Assembly (NCBI GenBank): GCA_023374025.1
Contig: SIJG01000086.1
Coordinates: 406,652 to 470,651 of the forward strand
DNA from: Heterodera schachtii
Lineage: Eukaryota; Nematoda; Chromadorea; Rhabditida; Heteroderidae
Reading direction: 5' to 3'
Length of the DNA stretch: 64,000 bases
How positions within the stretch are numbered: position 1 is the first letter of the stretch; each line of letters opens with the position of its first letter. The position numbers and the translations under genes were made by a program. Of the stretch, positions 34,200 through 46,069 are shown piece after piece. The notes under the pieces are model-generated. The model saw only the letters and a list, made by a program, of their open reading frames with translations, made no database searches and had not been told where the DNA came from.

Positions 34200-36400
34200 G
34201 ATATAAAGTTTATAGATCTATGAAAATTACATAAATAATAAAAAATAAAAATAAACTGACAATAAAAAAATATATAAATAAGATTGTAAGTTTAATCATT
34301 TAGGTTTTTTTAGTTTTTCTTTCAACTTAATAGATTTAGTGTTTGTCACGATAATAAGAGAAAACTTTCTTTGTAAAATATTTTTTTTATTAATTATCAT
34401 TATGTTGAAAAAATGTTTCATTAAATATTAATTTTGAGAATTTAAATAAGAACTTTAAATTTGATTGTTCTATAATTTTGAATATTTTTTAGGTAAAAAT
34501 CATAGATTCTTTTTTCCATGTATAATAGGTTTTTAAAATGGATGTTTATTTTTTTAACCGGGATAACTTTTACTTGTATACTTTTGAATAAAATACATAA
34601 TGAATACATTTTGGTGCATATAACCATGGACCAACGATAAAAACTTCTCTTGGAATCGTTGATGTTGGATTTTTTGGTTAGCCTCGCTTGGTACAATGCT
34701 ACTATTTTTATAAAATATTTATAATTTGTTAATATTTAAATTTGTTAAAATAACTTTTCGTTTTAATATTTATATTATATCAATAATGCATATTTATTGA
34801 CAGTAAAGAATTATCGGTATATATTTTTATTATTTAAATTTTTTTTTCCCAAAACATTTTTTAATAAGATTAATTTGAAACAGCGATTATTTCTTTAAAT
34901 ATTTTATAACTCAAAAAAATATATTAAATTGTATATTTATTAATACCGTCTTGAAAAAACGTAACTGCTGCAAATAATAAGTCATCATCACATATTAGGC
35001 TACCACCAAATTCTAAGTCTCAATTAATTAATTATTTTTATTACATTTTTATATTGTTTTAATTTAATTATTTAGCAATTGAAATACATTAATGCCAAAA
35101 TATTTATAAGTTTAATTTAATTTTGTTTAATATTATGTTGATTGCAAGTCTATTTAGCCATAAAAGTAAGTCAATGATAATTTATTCGTTATTTTAAATA
35201 GGTTTAATTACATTAAATTTCTCTATATTTATAATTTATAATTTTGTTATTTCTATTCAGTAGTGGTTTTAAGTTTTCACACATATTAATATATCATCCA
35301 TTAAGAAACATTTTAATGTTACTGCTCATGATTTTTAATTTTTATTATTTTATCTTTTAGATTCTAAAAACTCGTAAAGATTAAAATTTAATTTAAAATT
35401 CATGTTGACATAGGGTTGGTTTTGTTCGAGCTGCGGTAGATTATTTAAGGTTCTTTTCTATTTGTTAATCTTTGTTTTTGGTAAGAAATTATTTAAATCA
35501 AATGAGTTTCAGTCGCATAGACTCGCATCTCATTTAGGGTGTGTCATAAATTTGTTTTTTGGTATATTTTAATGATCTTTAAAGTGTTTTTTATTAAAAA
35601 TACATTTATATTTTTTAATAAATTTTTCCTCAAGGATTTCTGGTGATACACATCTCATTGATTGAATCTTTCACAAGATGATTTTGTTTATTTCTATAAC
35701 ATTATTTTATATTTATCATTTAATTTTAAATTATAATGTTATTTTTAATTTAACATGTTATTTAAACTATTACAGACAGAAATTTATTAATTTGGGGAGC
35801 TTTGGTTGTGTAAAATGATTGGATCAAGACTAAGGTATTATTTTATTTTTTACTCAATATTCAAATGTACGACAATTACTGTATCCAATTCGTGTCAATA
35901 CTCATCTCTCAACATCGTCCATAAATACCCATCACTTTCCCTCTTTCCTGTCTTACTCCATATTCATTCCGTATTCCGCTCAGTCATTTATTATTCATCC
36001 ACCGACACACCAATTTCTTTTTTTATTATTTTGCATCCGACAAATAAACTATTTTTATTATTCGTTGTGTTCACCGTTGAACATAACAAAAAAACTCAAC
36101 ATTTATACAAGAAAGGTTAACCATTTAGAATGGAATAAAACAATATATCTTAAAATTATTAATTGTATAAAAATACAAATATAATTACTAAATCCCTTAA
36201 AATTAAGACTCCAGTAAATTCATTTAGCTAGGATGAATCGACAGCTCTGTTAAAAAGATATAAAATAGATAACAAAATTGTTAACACGTTTATGGCGAAT
36301 AAAATCTATTTATACATTTTGTGTGTACCATTCACTCGCAGACATAAGGAATCGTGATCGAACAATCATCATCATATTAATATGGATTTTTGCTATAATT
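34200..36400. other. AT-rich DNA with one pyrimidine-rich ORF
   Basis: Nothing firmly supported. The plus-strand ORF 35806-36120 (104 codons, MCKMIGSRLRYYFIFYSIFK) lies in a C/T-rich stretch unlike its surroundings. It has a hydrophobic start that could be a signal peptide, but no family match. The minus ORF 34442-34696 is likewise unrecognised. Confidence 0.35.
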
Positions 36401-36431
36401 AACCTCGTTTGGAATCAAGCCCAACAAATTT

Positions 36432-36606
36432 AGAAGCGGGCGCGAGGCGCCCGTTCAAAGCCGCGAAACGGCCTAAAAATCACTGATAATTTTTAAAAAA
36501 TTCAAAATCTCTTCACAACCAGATACCTAATCTAGGTAGCGAAGCTCAAGAAGCGCGAAGCGCTTTATCCCAGCTAAAAATCCGACGGTTAACGCACCCG
36601 CTAGTT
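36432..36606. mobile_element. small MITE-like element made of consecutive hairpins
   Basis: A 175-bp GC-rich element in AT DNA with imperfect terminal inverted repeats (AGCGGGCGCG at the left; AGCGGGTGCG read from the right). Inside are four short stems: CGGGCGC-GAG-GCGCCCG (36437-36453), GCCG-CGAAA-CGGC (36460-36472), TACCTA-ATC-TAGGTA (36524-36538) and AAGCGC-GAA-GCGCTT (36551-36565). It resembles a miniature inverted-repeat element or structured ncRNA. No coding frame. Confidence 0.55.
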
Positions 36607-39600
36607 ATTTTATTATATCTGTTAAGATATTTTACATATTTACTTAAATACAGTCTTATTCTAAGAATATTTTTTAAGTTACATAAAATTTTATTTTTTA
36701 TCATGATTTAAATTACTTATTTTATGTTTAATCTTCATTAAATTCTATTCACTAATAATTATTTAATTGAATAATGTGATACTTGTTCGAATTGATAACA
36801 AAGAAACTTTTTGCAATTAAAACTTTTCTTTGATTTCCTTATAATTAAGTCTACAAAGCGTAATGGAACCAATATCATTTCAAATAGTATTTAAAGAATA
36901 ATTTTTTTTTGTATATTCAATACTTTTAAAATTGAAGTTTCAATAATATATTATGATAATTGTAATTTATTAATTTAATTAATAATTAATTAATATGAGT
37001 GGCGTGAAATTATTTTTTTCTAAAAATCGCTAATGCTAATATAAAGTCTATCATATCTTAGTTTCATGGAAACATTGTTTTTCTCGTTTAGGCAGCCGAA
37101 ATAATATATTAAACAATTTTAATTTCCTTGTTATCATCCATTTTTTTGAAGACAGTCAATTCCATAACATAATTATATGTATATTTGAGGCTTTTCAGTC
37201 ATTGCAGATTATTTAAAATAATACTTTGTTTATTTAAATAATTCTACCTTCGATTATAACTGAAATTTGATAAATTAATTAAAGAATAGTATTGTAACTT
37301 CGATTATTGAGTTAATTGTATTTTACCGTAAGAAATAATATCCATCAACATTTCTTTCTCATCATTTTAATTTTTATCTTTTTAAAAATTACATTTTTAA
37401 GACGGATAATTAACAAGATAATAAATATTTTGCTTCATATTTTTATTTTGTAAATTGAAAAATATTTTATAATATATTTTGTTATAATATTCAATTTTTT
37501 GAGTATACTTTCATTGTCTCTATTTTCATACTATATTCTCCAGCTTCTTCATAATTTAAATGTTTAATTATGATAAATTTTTCTAGTTAATAACTATGTG
37601 TTATATGTAAAATGCTTGAGCAAGATTTCTTTACAAGCTTTTTGAAAGATATGATTTAAATTTTTTGATTTTTTGACACCACAGCTCCAAAAAGTGATCA
37701 ATTGATTGTTTTATTCGATATTATTTCCTTATTTATGTAAATATTCTGAATTATTGTTTTTCCCTCATTTTTTGTAGCTGTTTTAGTTGGTTTTTGACTT
37801 TATATAAAATGATTCAAATGGCCTCTCGTTAGTACCAACGGAAACTCACACCAAAAAAGGTTTTCTACATTTAATAATTTTTGTAAAAATGAAATATTTT
37901 TTAGTTATATTCTGTCGTTAAATTTAAGTGATTTTTTTTCAGGTTTTGTAATAAAATTAGTCTAATTCGTTGTACATACAATTATCTTTGTTCAATTGCG
38001 CAAGTTAAATGAAAATTTTTTTTCTTTTGAAATTTACTTTTGAAATATTCACTCTTAGGTTCTACGGTCGCATTTTATGATTATGCTTTAAATAATAATT
38101 TGTTATGTAAAAAAAATTAATTTTTTACACAATTTAATAGAAATATTTCTTTTGAAATCTTTAAAATTAATAAAATTTACATTATGCTTAAATCTTGATT
38201 TGTTTACTCCTTATTTAGGTTGCGGTTGTACATTTATTCGCGGTTTATTTAATCTATTAATTTATTTATAAAAATCAGTATTTTTCGGTATTTTTATTTA
38301 ATTGCTTTTAATTATAAGGTTAAATAGTCAATTTTAATAAAAAATTGGCATTTTATAAATATGTTTAATAAAAGTTATTTTTTAAATTATGGTAAATGGA
38401 TTTTTAAAATAGATATGAAGTTATTTATTGTTATTTATTTTTCTTTTATCAACAGTAATTTGTGTCGTTATTTATCGCTTCGCACGCTTTTTTAAATAGT
38501 ATTTGGTTTGATCAAAAAACAATTATGATTTTTTTAGATGAATAATTCTTATATTATTATATTTACTTAATCATTCTATTAACAATAATTCTATTCTTTT
38601 AGTTTTTAACCAGTGTTTTTTTTTATTAAAATAGAAAATATTCTAAATATATATAGTAAATTTTTTTTATTATTTTACATTTATTTAAAATTTCAATTAT
38701 GATTGTAAAAGTTGTGGATGCTTATTTATTTAAAAAAATGTTTTTTCCCTCTTACACAAATTCGGTGATTCTTGCTTTCACGTTTAACTTAAGGAATTTG
38801 TTTCCCCCTTTTTACATTTAAGCACTCGTGGGATTTGTTTCCCGTTTTTTTTTGCTCCTTTCCGCGCTTTTCACATTCCAAATTTGCCGTTGATCTCACC
38901 TATTTTAGCAGGAGCGCCACGTCGTATTAGGAGAGAGAAACGGAAATGCTCAAACAAATTAGGAACAGAGAAATTTTATCCCAAAATCCAAACACAATTA
39001 AAACAATTTACTTTTACAATCAAAAGTCCAAACAGCGAAGAAATTGCACAAACATTTTAAAATTGTCACATATGGCAGATTGTATTTCCTAATAATAGCT
39101 GTTGATTGTGAAAATTTTAGTGTTTGAGCTACTGTTATGATTCCAACAACATCGCTATTTTTTAATTTTTATCATATTAAAATTAATTATTTATTCAAAT
39201 TGTAATATTTATTTTTATTTCCACTCTTTCGTAAAAATTACATTTCAATTAATATAGACAATTTATTGATTTAATATATAAATTTGTTATAGTATGGAAT
39301 ACATTAGAAAGAATGTAACGTTAAATGAAAATAAAATATTAAATACATTTCAATGCTCAAAATTTATTTAGATAATCATCTTGTTAGTTTTTAATTTGTT
39401 CAATTTGCCTGTTTTTTGTGACACTTGTAAACATATCGCTAAATTAATTTTTGTGATATAATTATTCTATTATTGAAAGTTTTGAGGATAAATTACAATC
39501 TCGCGATCATCAGAGTTTTCAAATCGCTGTGAAATTTCTTCAAGTAATAATTAAAAAAATTTAGCTTGCTTTTAACAAGTGTTTCTTTGAAATTGATATT

Positions 39601-40637
39601 AAATAAATAAATTTATCATAAATTAAAAGATAATTCAATAACTTTTTACTTGATTTAAGACGGCTAGTTTTAATTTATTATTATAAGCCAAATTTATTTT
39701 CGTAATCGGCATGATGAAATATTAGATTTTACTGTATTTTTTTAGAGAGTAAGAAACATATTTTCTCAAATTTATCATTTTTAAATTTAATTTCTCTGAG
39801 ACCGTGCCACCATCTTGAAGATTTTAAAATTGTGTATTTGAATTATATGAATTTCCTCAGCAGAGTATGAAAGTTATCCCTATATGAATGTTTGTTATTG
39901 ATTAAAATAATAGATTCGTAATTCATTCACATTTGAAAAAAACTAAATAAAATTGGAATAAAACCGCAATTTATTGGCAAACATTATCAAACTGGCAAAA
40001 ATAAAAAATTTTGATAGGAATCACACTTTTAATTAATGAGAATTATACTCTTGATATTCACGAATAACCCAACAATTTATTATCTTTTTATATTAATAAT
40101 TAAAAATAAATAAATACTTTAAAGCCGAAAGCTGAAAAAGAAGAAACGGAGAGCTCACAAAAGGCTTCGACCAACTGTCAAGAGAAAATATTTGTAATTA
40201 TTACATATTCAAACAATTAAACAAAACTGTATTACCTACTAATTTTTTATATTAAAATTTCTAACAGGAGTAGTTTTATCAACTTTAGCATTCTAACATT
40301 AATTGGTTTAATGATCGTAATTAAAATTTAAAAACAAATTAATTATTAAAAATAATTTTTTTACCAAAAACATTAAAAAATATTATCCACAAGTAATTTA
40401 AAGTAATTAATAAATATTGGTGACAGTGACAAAATAATTTAATTAAAAAAAATAAAAATAACAATTTCATTATGTTAATAATTTTTCACATGTTATAAAT
40501 AAAAAATACTACTATTATTCTTAGTGCGAACGTAAAATACCTGATAAAAATCACAAAATAAAATAAATAGAAATAATGAAAAAAATGAATAAATAAAATT
40601 GATGAGTCAAAATAGAAAACTATTAATAATTATAAGA
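36607..40637. other. AT-rich DNA
   Basis: No supportable gene. A GC-richer patch at about 38740-39000 contains two GGGAAACAAAT-type repeats on the minus strand and GCGCCACGTCGTATTAGGAG. It may be a promoter or an exon border, but nothing definite. Confidence 0.5.
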
Positions 40638-40645
40638 CTTAATTT

Positions 40646-41237
40646 GGTGCTGTTAGTTTTCGACAGTGGTGATCTCGACAGTGTAGGTTTCGACAGTGAT
40701 TGATTCCGACAGTAAAGTTTGAAACATGGTTCTTAGTGTTTTTGGGTTCGCTGATTACGAATTTGACATTTATTTTGACCAATTTCGAGTACCGGACGCG
40801 GACTCGATCAAAAAGTCGAAATTCAAAATTATCAATTCATTTTTTTTGTTCGTATATTTATAGAAGGGCGATTTTTGGTATTTTATTTTGATTAATTTGG
40901 GAATAAAACAAAGAAATATTAAATTTTTTAATTTGACTTTTTGTTCGAATTCGCGTTCGGGATTAGGAATCCGCCAAAACGTAGGCCGTATTTATACTCA
41001 GATACATAGACGAGGTTTTTCGATTTTTGAATTCTATTAGAGCCGGCAGATTTGCACCTTGGCACACAAACTCGGGATTAGTTAATAGATTTTTTTGTTA
41101 TGCTAATTGTATATTAATTTCAATTCATATGTATGTACAATAAATTTTATAAAACTAATTAAAAAGTATTGTCGAAATCAACTACTGTCGAAACCAATCA
41201 CTGTCGAAATCAATCACTGTCGAAAACACCTGGTACG
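40646..41237. mobile_element. MITE with clustered CGACAGT subterminal repeats
   Basis: Both ends carry four copies of CGACAGT at 15-16-bp spacing in inverted orientation: left 40661-40713, right about 41172-41224 as ACTGTCGAAA. An identical 8-bp CTTAATTT lies directly outside each end (40638-40645 and 41238-41245), a candidate target-site duplication of hAT length. The interior has GACTCGATCAAAAAGTCGAA and its near complement around 40940. The ORF at 40700-40891 starts within the left repeats and is not recognisable. Non-autonomous element. Confidence 0.7.
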
Positions 41238-41249
41238 CTTAATTTAATA

Positions 41250-42390
41250 TATAAAGCAACAGCTGCAAATAAAAATTTAGGTGAATTAATTGAAAATTAC
41301 GTCATATAAAATAAATAATTAAAGAATATTAAAAAAATATATAACGATAATTCTTATCTGTCAATTAATAAGCAAATATTTGATATACAAAAATTGAATG
41401 CGAGATTTAATTGCTGCTTTACATAAAAATTAATTATGTAACAAATCTATACATTAACAAATTGTAATTATTTGAGGATGAAAAGATTAAATATAGCATG
41501 TTCAGCGAAGAATACCAAAAAATCTTATGATGAAATAAAGAAATTTACAAAATTAATTTTAGAAATAGGCAAAACAAGCATTACAATTATTAATAAAATA
41601 TTTGGCTGAAAAAATTCAAAATAAATTTAATTAATGAAAAAAGATAAAAAATAGTTAGAAAATTATAAAAGACTTAAAATTATTTTTTTTTGGCCATTAC
41701 TTGGCATTTCAAATTCATTTTAATGTAAAAAATTTTTTTAGCATAATGATAATTGATAAAAAATATTTTCTTCACAATTAGAATATAAAAAATTAACCGA
41801 TTATCAATTGCAAATGATAATTGATAAAAAATATTTTCTTCACAATTATAATATAAAAAATAAACCGATTATCAAATGCATAGAATATTGACAATTTTAT
41901 ATAAATAATAGTAATAATGAAAATTAAAATTTTTAATTAAAACATTATTGGTCTTGTTGATAATGTTTAAAATACCTAGACTTAAAGTAAGATAAACAAT
42001 TTTTTAAAAAATCTTATTATTAGAGAAAAAAATTACTAAGTTCAACTAACAAATAAAATAAATATAATTAAATCATACAAACATAAAAGAAAAAAATAAT
42101 ATTTAAAAAATTAAGCACTTTAATAAACAATGGTTGTTGATTAAAACCGAAATCAATTTGGTCTTCTCTACATGATAAACAAGTGAATAACTTATATTAT
42201 TTTTACAAGTTTTGATTTTAATACAAAAAGTTAACTACGCTATTGGAAAAATATAAAAAGCAATAGTTAATTTAATCAAAAAAAAAGTTAAGTATATATG
42301 TATATGAATTAGTATTTTGCATTTTTTCTTTTATACAGAAAAAAAGAAAAAAAATTAGGCAATAAACTTTTGATTGATGTAATTGTTCGT
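41250..42390. other. AT-rich DNA with a 68-bp duplication
   Basis: No gene. At 41744-41811 and 41812-41879 a 68-bp unit (AATGATAATTGATAAAAAAT, TTCTTCACAATT, ACCGATTATCAA) is duplicated in tandem with few changes. Confidence 0.6.
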
Positions 42391-42394
42391 GGTG

Positions 42395-43309
42395 CGACTT
42401 TTGGGGATTTGCAACTTGGGGACCCGACATTTGGGAACCCGACTTTTGGGGATCCCGACATTTGGGGACCCGACTTTTGGGGACCCGACACTTAGGGACC
42501 CCGACATTTGGGGACCCGACATTTGGGAATCGAACGTTTTTTGGGGATCCGACATTTGGGGAACTCGACATTTGGGGACCCGACTTTTGGGGACCCGACA
42601 TTTGGGGATTTTATTAAAACAAAAAAAATTTTAAAATTTATCCCAAAAAAGGTAAATTTACGACTGCTTTAGCCAGAGTTAATTCCATTGAAAAAAAATA
42701 AAATAATATTTTCTAAATAACTCCGTTTCCCGACTCACCGCGAGGAGGTAGCAGAATTTTGAGCCCATACTAACCACAACAATTGACAAATCACAATACA
42801 TTTTAGTATGTACAATACACCCTTTCCAATTTTTATTTAAAACTCCTTTCCCAAGGGCCAACGGGAACAGAAACTCATCAAGGGCATTGAAAAGGTTAAA
42901 GGCGACTTTACTGTCTAATTGCGTACAGCAACAAAATGCCGAGGTCATCTTTTCTGTTTCTTAGAGTCCGGAATTAGAGTTATTTAGAAAATATTATTTT
43001 TATTTTTCTTTCAATGGAATTAACTCTGGCTAAAGCAGTCGTAAATTTGCCTAATTTGGGATAAATTTTAAAATGTTTTTTTGTTTTAATAAAATCCCCA
43101 AATGTCGGGTCCCCAAAAGTCGGGTCCCCAAATGTCAAGTTCCCCAAATGTCGGATCCCCAAAAGACGTTCGATCCCCAAATGTCGGGTCCCCAAATGTC
43201 GGGTTCCCTAAGTGTCGGGTCCTCAAAAGTCGGGTCCCCAAATGTCGGGATCCCCAAAAGTCGGGTCCCCAAATGTCGGGTCCCCAAGTTGCAAATCCTC
43301 AAAAGTCGG
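42395..43309. mobile_element. foldback element with long arms of 16-bp repeats
   Basis: Two inverted arms of about 330 bp (42395-42723 and 42977-43309) enclose a 253-bp centre. The outer part of each arm is a tandem array of 16-bp units (GGGGACCCGACATTTG or ACTTTTG variants; CCCCAAATGTCGGGTC on the other arm). The inner part is unique sequence (TTTACGACTGCTTTAGCCAG, TAACTC). Reading frames through the arrays are artefacts of the repeat. Confidence 0.85.
42739..42948 (-). pseudogene. apparently captured coding exon inside the foldback element
   Basis: ATG 42948 opens a 70-codon frame (MTSAFCCCTQLDSKVAFNLF, later FLFPLALGKGVLNKNWKGC, ending CYLLA). It stops exactly at a consensus donor GCG|GTGAGT (42733-42738). 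Composition is protein-like and unlike the arms. The reading continues past the donor into the arm only by chance. Most likely a host or transposon exon caught between the arms. Family unknown. Confidence 0.45.
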
Positions 43310-43817
43310 GTACAAAAAATGTAAGATATACAAATTCATAACTTCGATTAAATTCAATCAAAGTAATTATTATTGGTATCATTCACTAGATTTAAGTATT
43401 GTTTATCAAAATTAATTTAAAAATTTTTCTATAAAATTTTCAAAAAGTTGTGCTCACTAAATTTTAAAAAAGCTTGAGTCTTAGTTTTTTGGCCATAACT
43501 TTTTTTGAAACTTAATGAAATTTTTTTTATTATTTATAGACAAATAGAGTATTCTTATATATAAATTAATATTAGCTCAATTGTATTTTAAGGACTTTAG
43601 AATTTTAAATGTTTGTCCACTACTTAATCTATTTATCAAGATTTTTAAAATTTTGTGACTATAAATTTTTTAAAATTTTATAAAAAACTTTCAAAATTAA
43701 TATTCTGATAGACAATACTTAAGCTATTGAATGATACCAAGAATAATTAATTTCTATATTTTACATTTTTTGTTTTCCTACCCCTTGCCGGGTTTAAGAA
43801 ACGACCCAGCACGTTTG
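43310..43817. other. AT-rich DNA
   Basis: Nothing recognised. Short palindromic AT words and a CCCTTGCCGGGTTTAAGAAA segment at its end. Confidence 0.5.
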
Positions 43818-44125
43818 GCATTTCTTAGCAATTAAAAAGTAAACATTACACATAAAAAATATAAAATTGATTAAAGCCATTGCTATGTATTGAAAAGTTC
43901 ACAACAATGAAAACAAAATAATGCCCAATTAAATAATTAAATTTTACATAATATAAACTTCTTAAATGTTCATGATACGATTAAAGAATAAAAAACAATG
44001 ATAACACTTTATATTTAATAAATCTTATGAAGATTAAAATATAGTCATTAAATATTTTATACATTTTATATTTACATTAATTATTTCTATGTTAACTAAT
44101 AATGAAATTAGATTTAATATAATAA
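43818..44125 (+). repeat. diverged third copy of the local duplication
   Basis: GGCATTTCTTAGCAATTAAA and onward (AAAGTAAACATTACACATAA, AAACTTCTTAAATGTTCATG, TTTCTATGTTAA) match the 3' halves of the two units that follow, with many substitutions. It represents an older copy. Confidence 0.7.
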
Positions 44126-44770
44126 ATTTATTTAATAAAAAAATGCAAATAAATTTCAGTATTTATTGTTTAAAAAGCACAAAAGAGATAGTTTTATTTA
44201 TGGTGCAATTCATCATTTCGTGGTTGATGAAATCAGCAATTTATATTAATTAGCTTGAAATTATAGCATGAAATGCAATACCAAAAATGTAATTTAAAAA
44301 ATTCTAACAAAGAAAAATACGAATAAAAATAAAATATTATTTATTTCTAAAAATAATTGATTAATAAATAAACCCTTATGTTCAGTAACATCCCTTGAAA
44401 TGTCCTTTGCAAGAAAAATATGTGATAAGAATAATTAAATTTATACATGATTAACTAGTAAAAAAAGTTTTAAAAAATAAAAGAATACATATAATTTATT
44501 ATTATAAATATAAAATATTGTAAGCGATTGTGGTCATCGATATTAGAAATGGTCGAAATTTGGACGAAAAAGTCCATGCACATAATATTTTTTAACTCAG
44601 TCTTTATAAAAAATTTTAAATAAATTATTAACAAAGATTTGCATAAAAATATTAAGTATTTTGATTCTATATTACAATAATTTTTAACCGTCCGTTATTT
44701 ATTTCTTTATTTTATTTGTTTGTCCAGTAATTTTTTAAATAAAAATTCATTCTATTATTACTTTATTTTT

Positions 44771-45418
44771 TAAGTTTATTCTATCAATGAATACAGTACT
44801 AAAAATGTCTAAAATTTAAATAAGATAAACTAATATATACTAAAAAATAAAAATTTCTATATAAACAAGGGTATTATTTTTATTTTTATAATTTTTTTTC
44901 GTAAAAAAAGTATAATTATTTCAACATATTTTGACTTCATTCCAAATTTAAAAAAAAGTCAACAACAGCAGATAATGCAACAAACATTTTAATTTTCACA
45001 TGAATAAATTAATAAATGACCAATATTTACTCAGCCCATTACTTCTGCATAAATTTGTTAAATTAATGAATAATGCCTATGGAAATATGGACATGATAAT
45101 AATAGCTAAATACAAATATCCTTATTTTTTTATTATTCTCATTATTTGGCATTTTTTAGCAATTAAAAAGTAAACCTTACACATATAAATGTAAAATTGA
45201 TTAAATGCATTGCTTTTTATATGTATGGAAAAGTTTCTCAATTCAAGAATGAAAACAACATAATACCCAAATAATTAATTAAATTTTGCATAATATAAAC
45301 TTCTTAAATGTTCATAATACGATTAAAGGATAAAAACCAATGATAACTCTTTATATTTAATAAATCCTATGAAGATTAATGCAAATATTCTATACACTTT
45401 ATATTTACATTTATTTTT
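44771..45418 (+). repeat. 648-bp tandem duplication, unit 1
   Basis: Starts TAAGTTTATTCTATCAATGA. The same sequence restarts at 45419 and is almost identical, apart from a small A-rich insertion and a 3-bp deletion in unit 2. No coding content. Confidence 0.9.
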
Positions 45419-46068
45419 TAAGTTTATTCTATCAATGAATACAGTACTAAAAATGTCTAAAATTTAAATAAGATAAACTAATATATACTAAAAAATAAAA
45501 ATTTCTATATAAACAAGGGTATTATTTTTATTTTTATAATTTTTTTTCGTAAAAAAAGTATAATTATTTCAACATATTTTGACTTCATTCCAAATTTAAA
45601 AAAAATTAAAAAAAAGTCAACAACAGCAGATAATGCAACAAACATTTTAATTTTCACATGAATAAATTAATAAATGACCAATATTTACTCAGCCCATTAC
45701 TTCTGCATAAATTTGTTAAATTAATGAATAATGCCTATGGAAATATGGACATGATAATAATAGCTAAATACAAATATCCTTATTTTTTTATTATTCTCAT
45801 TATTTGGCATTTTTTAGCAATTAAAAAGTAAACCTTACACATATAAATGTAAAATTGATTAAATGCATTGCTTTTTATATGTATGGAAAAGTTTCTCAAT
45901 TCAAGAATGAAAACAACATAATACCCAAATAATTAATTAAATTTTGCATAATAATCTTCTTAAATGTTCATAATACGATTAAAGGATAAAAACCAATGAT
46001 AACTCTTTATATTTAATAAATCCTATGAAGATTAATGCAAATATTCTATACACTTTATATTTACATTA
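45419..46068 (+). repeat. 648-bp tandem duplication, unit 2
   Basis: Second unit. Its downstream flank (TTAAATATTTCTATGTTAAA) matches the flank of the diverged copy at about 44085, so unit 1 was most likely inserted by duplication between shared ends. Confidence 0.9.
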
Positions 46069-46069
46069 A

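Noticed and set aside
42272..43341. Several ORFs rich in MSGPQKSGPQMSG-type repeats
   Set aside because: They are translations of the 16-bp repeat arms of the foldback element in different frames, on both strands.
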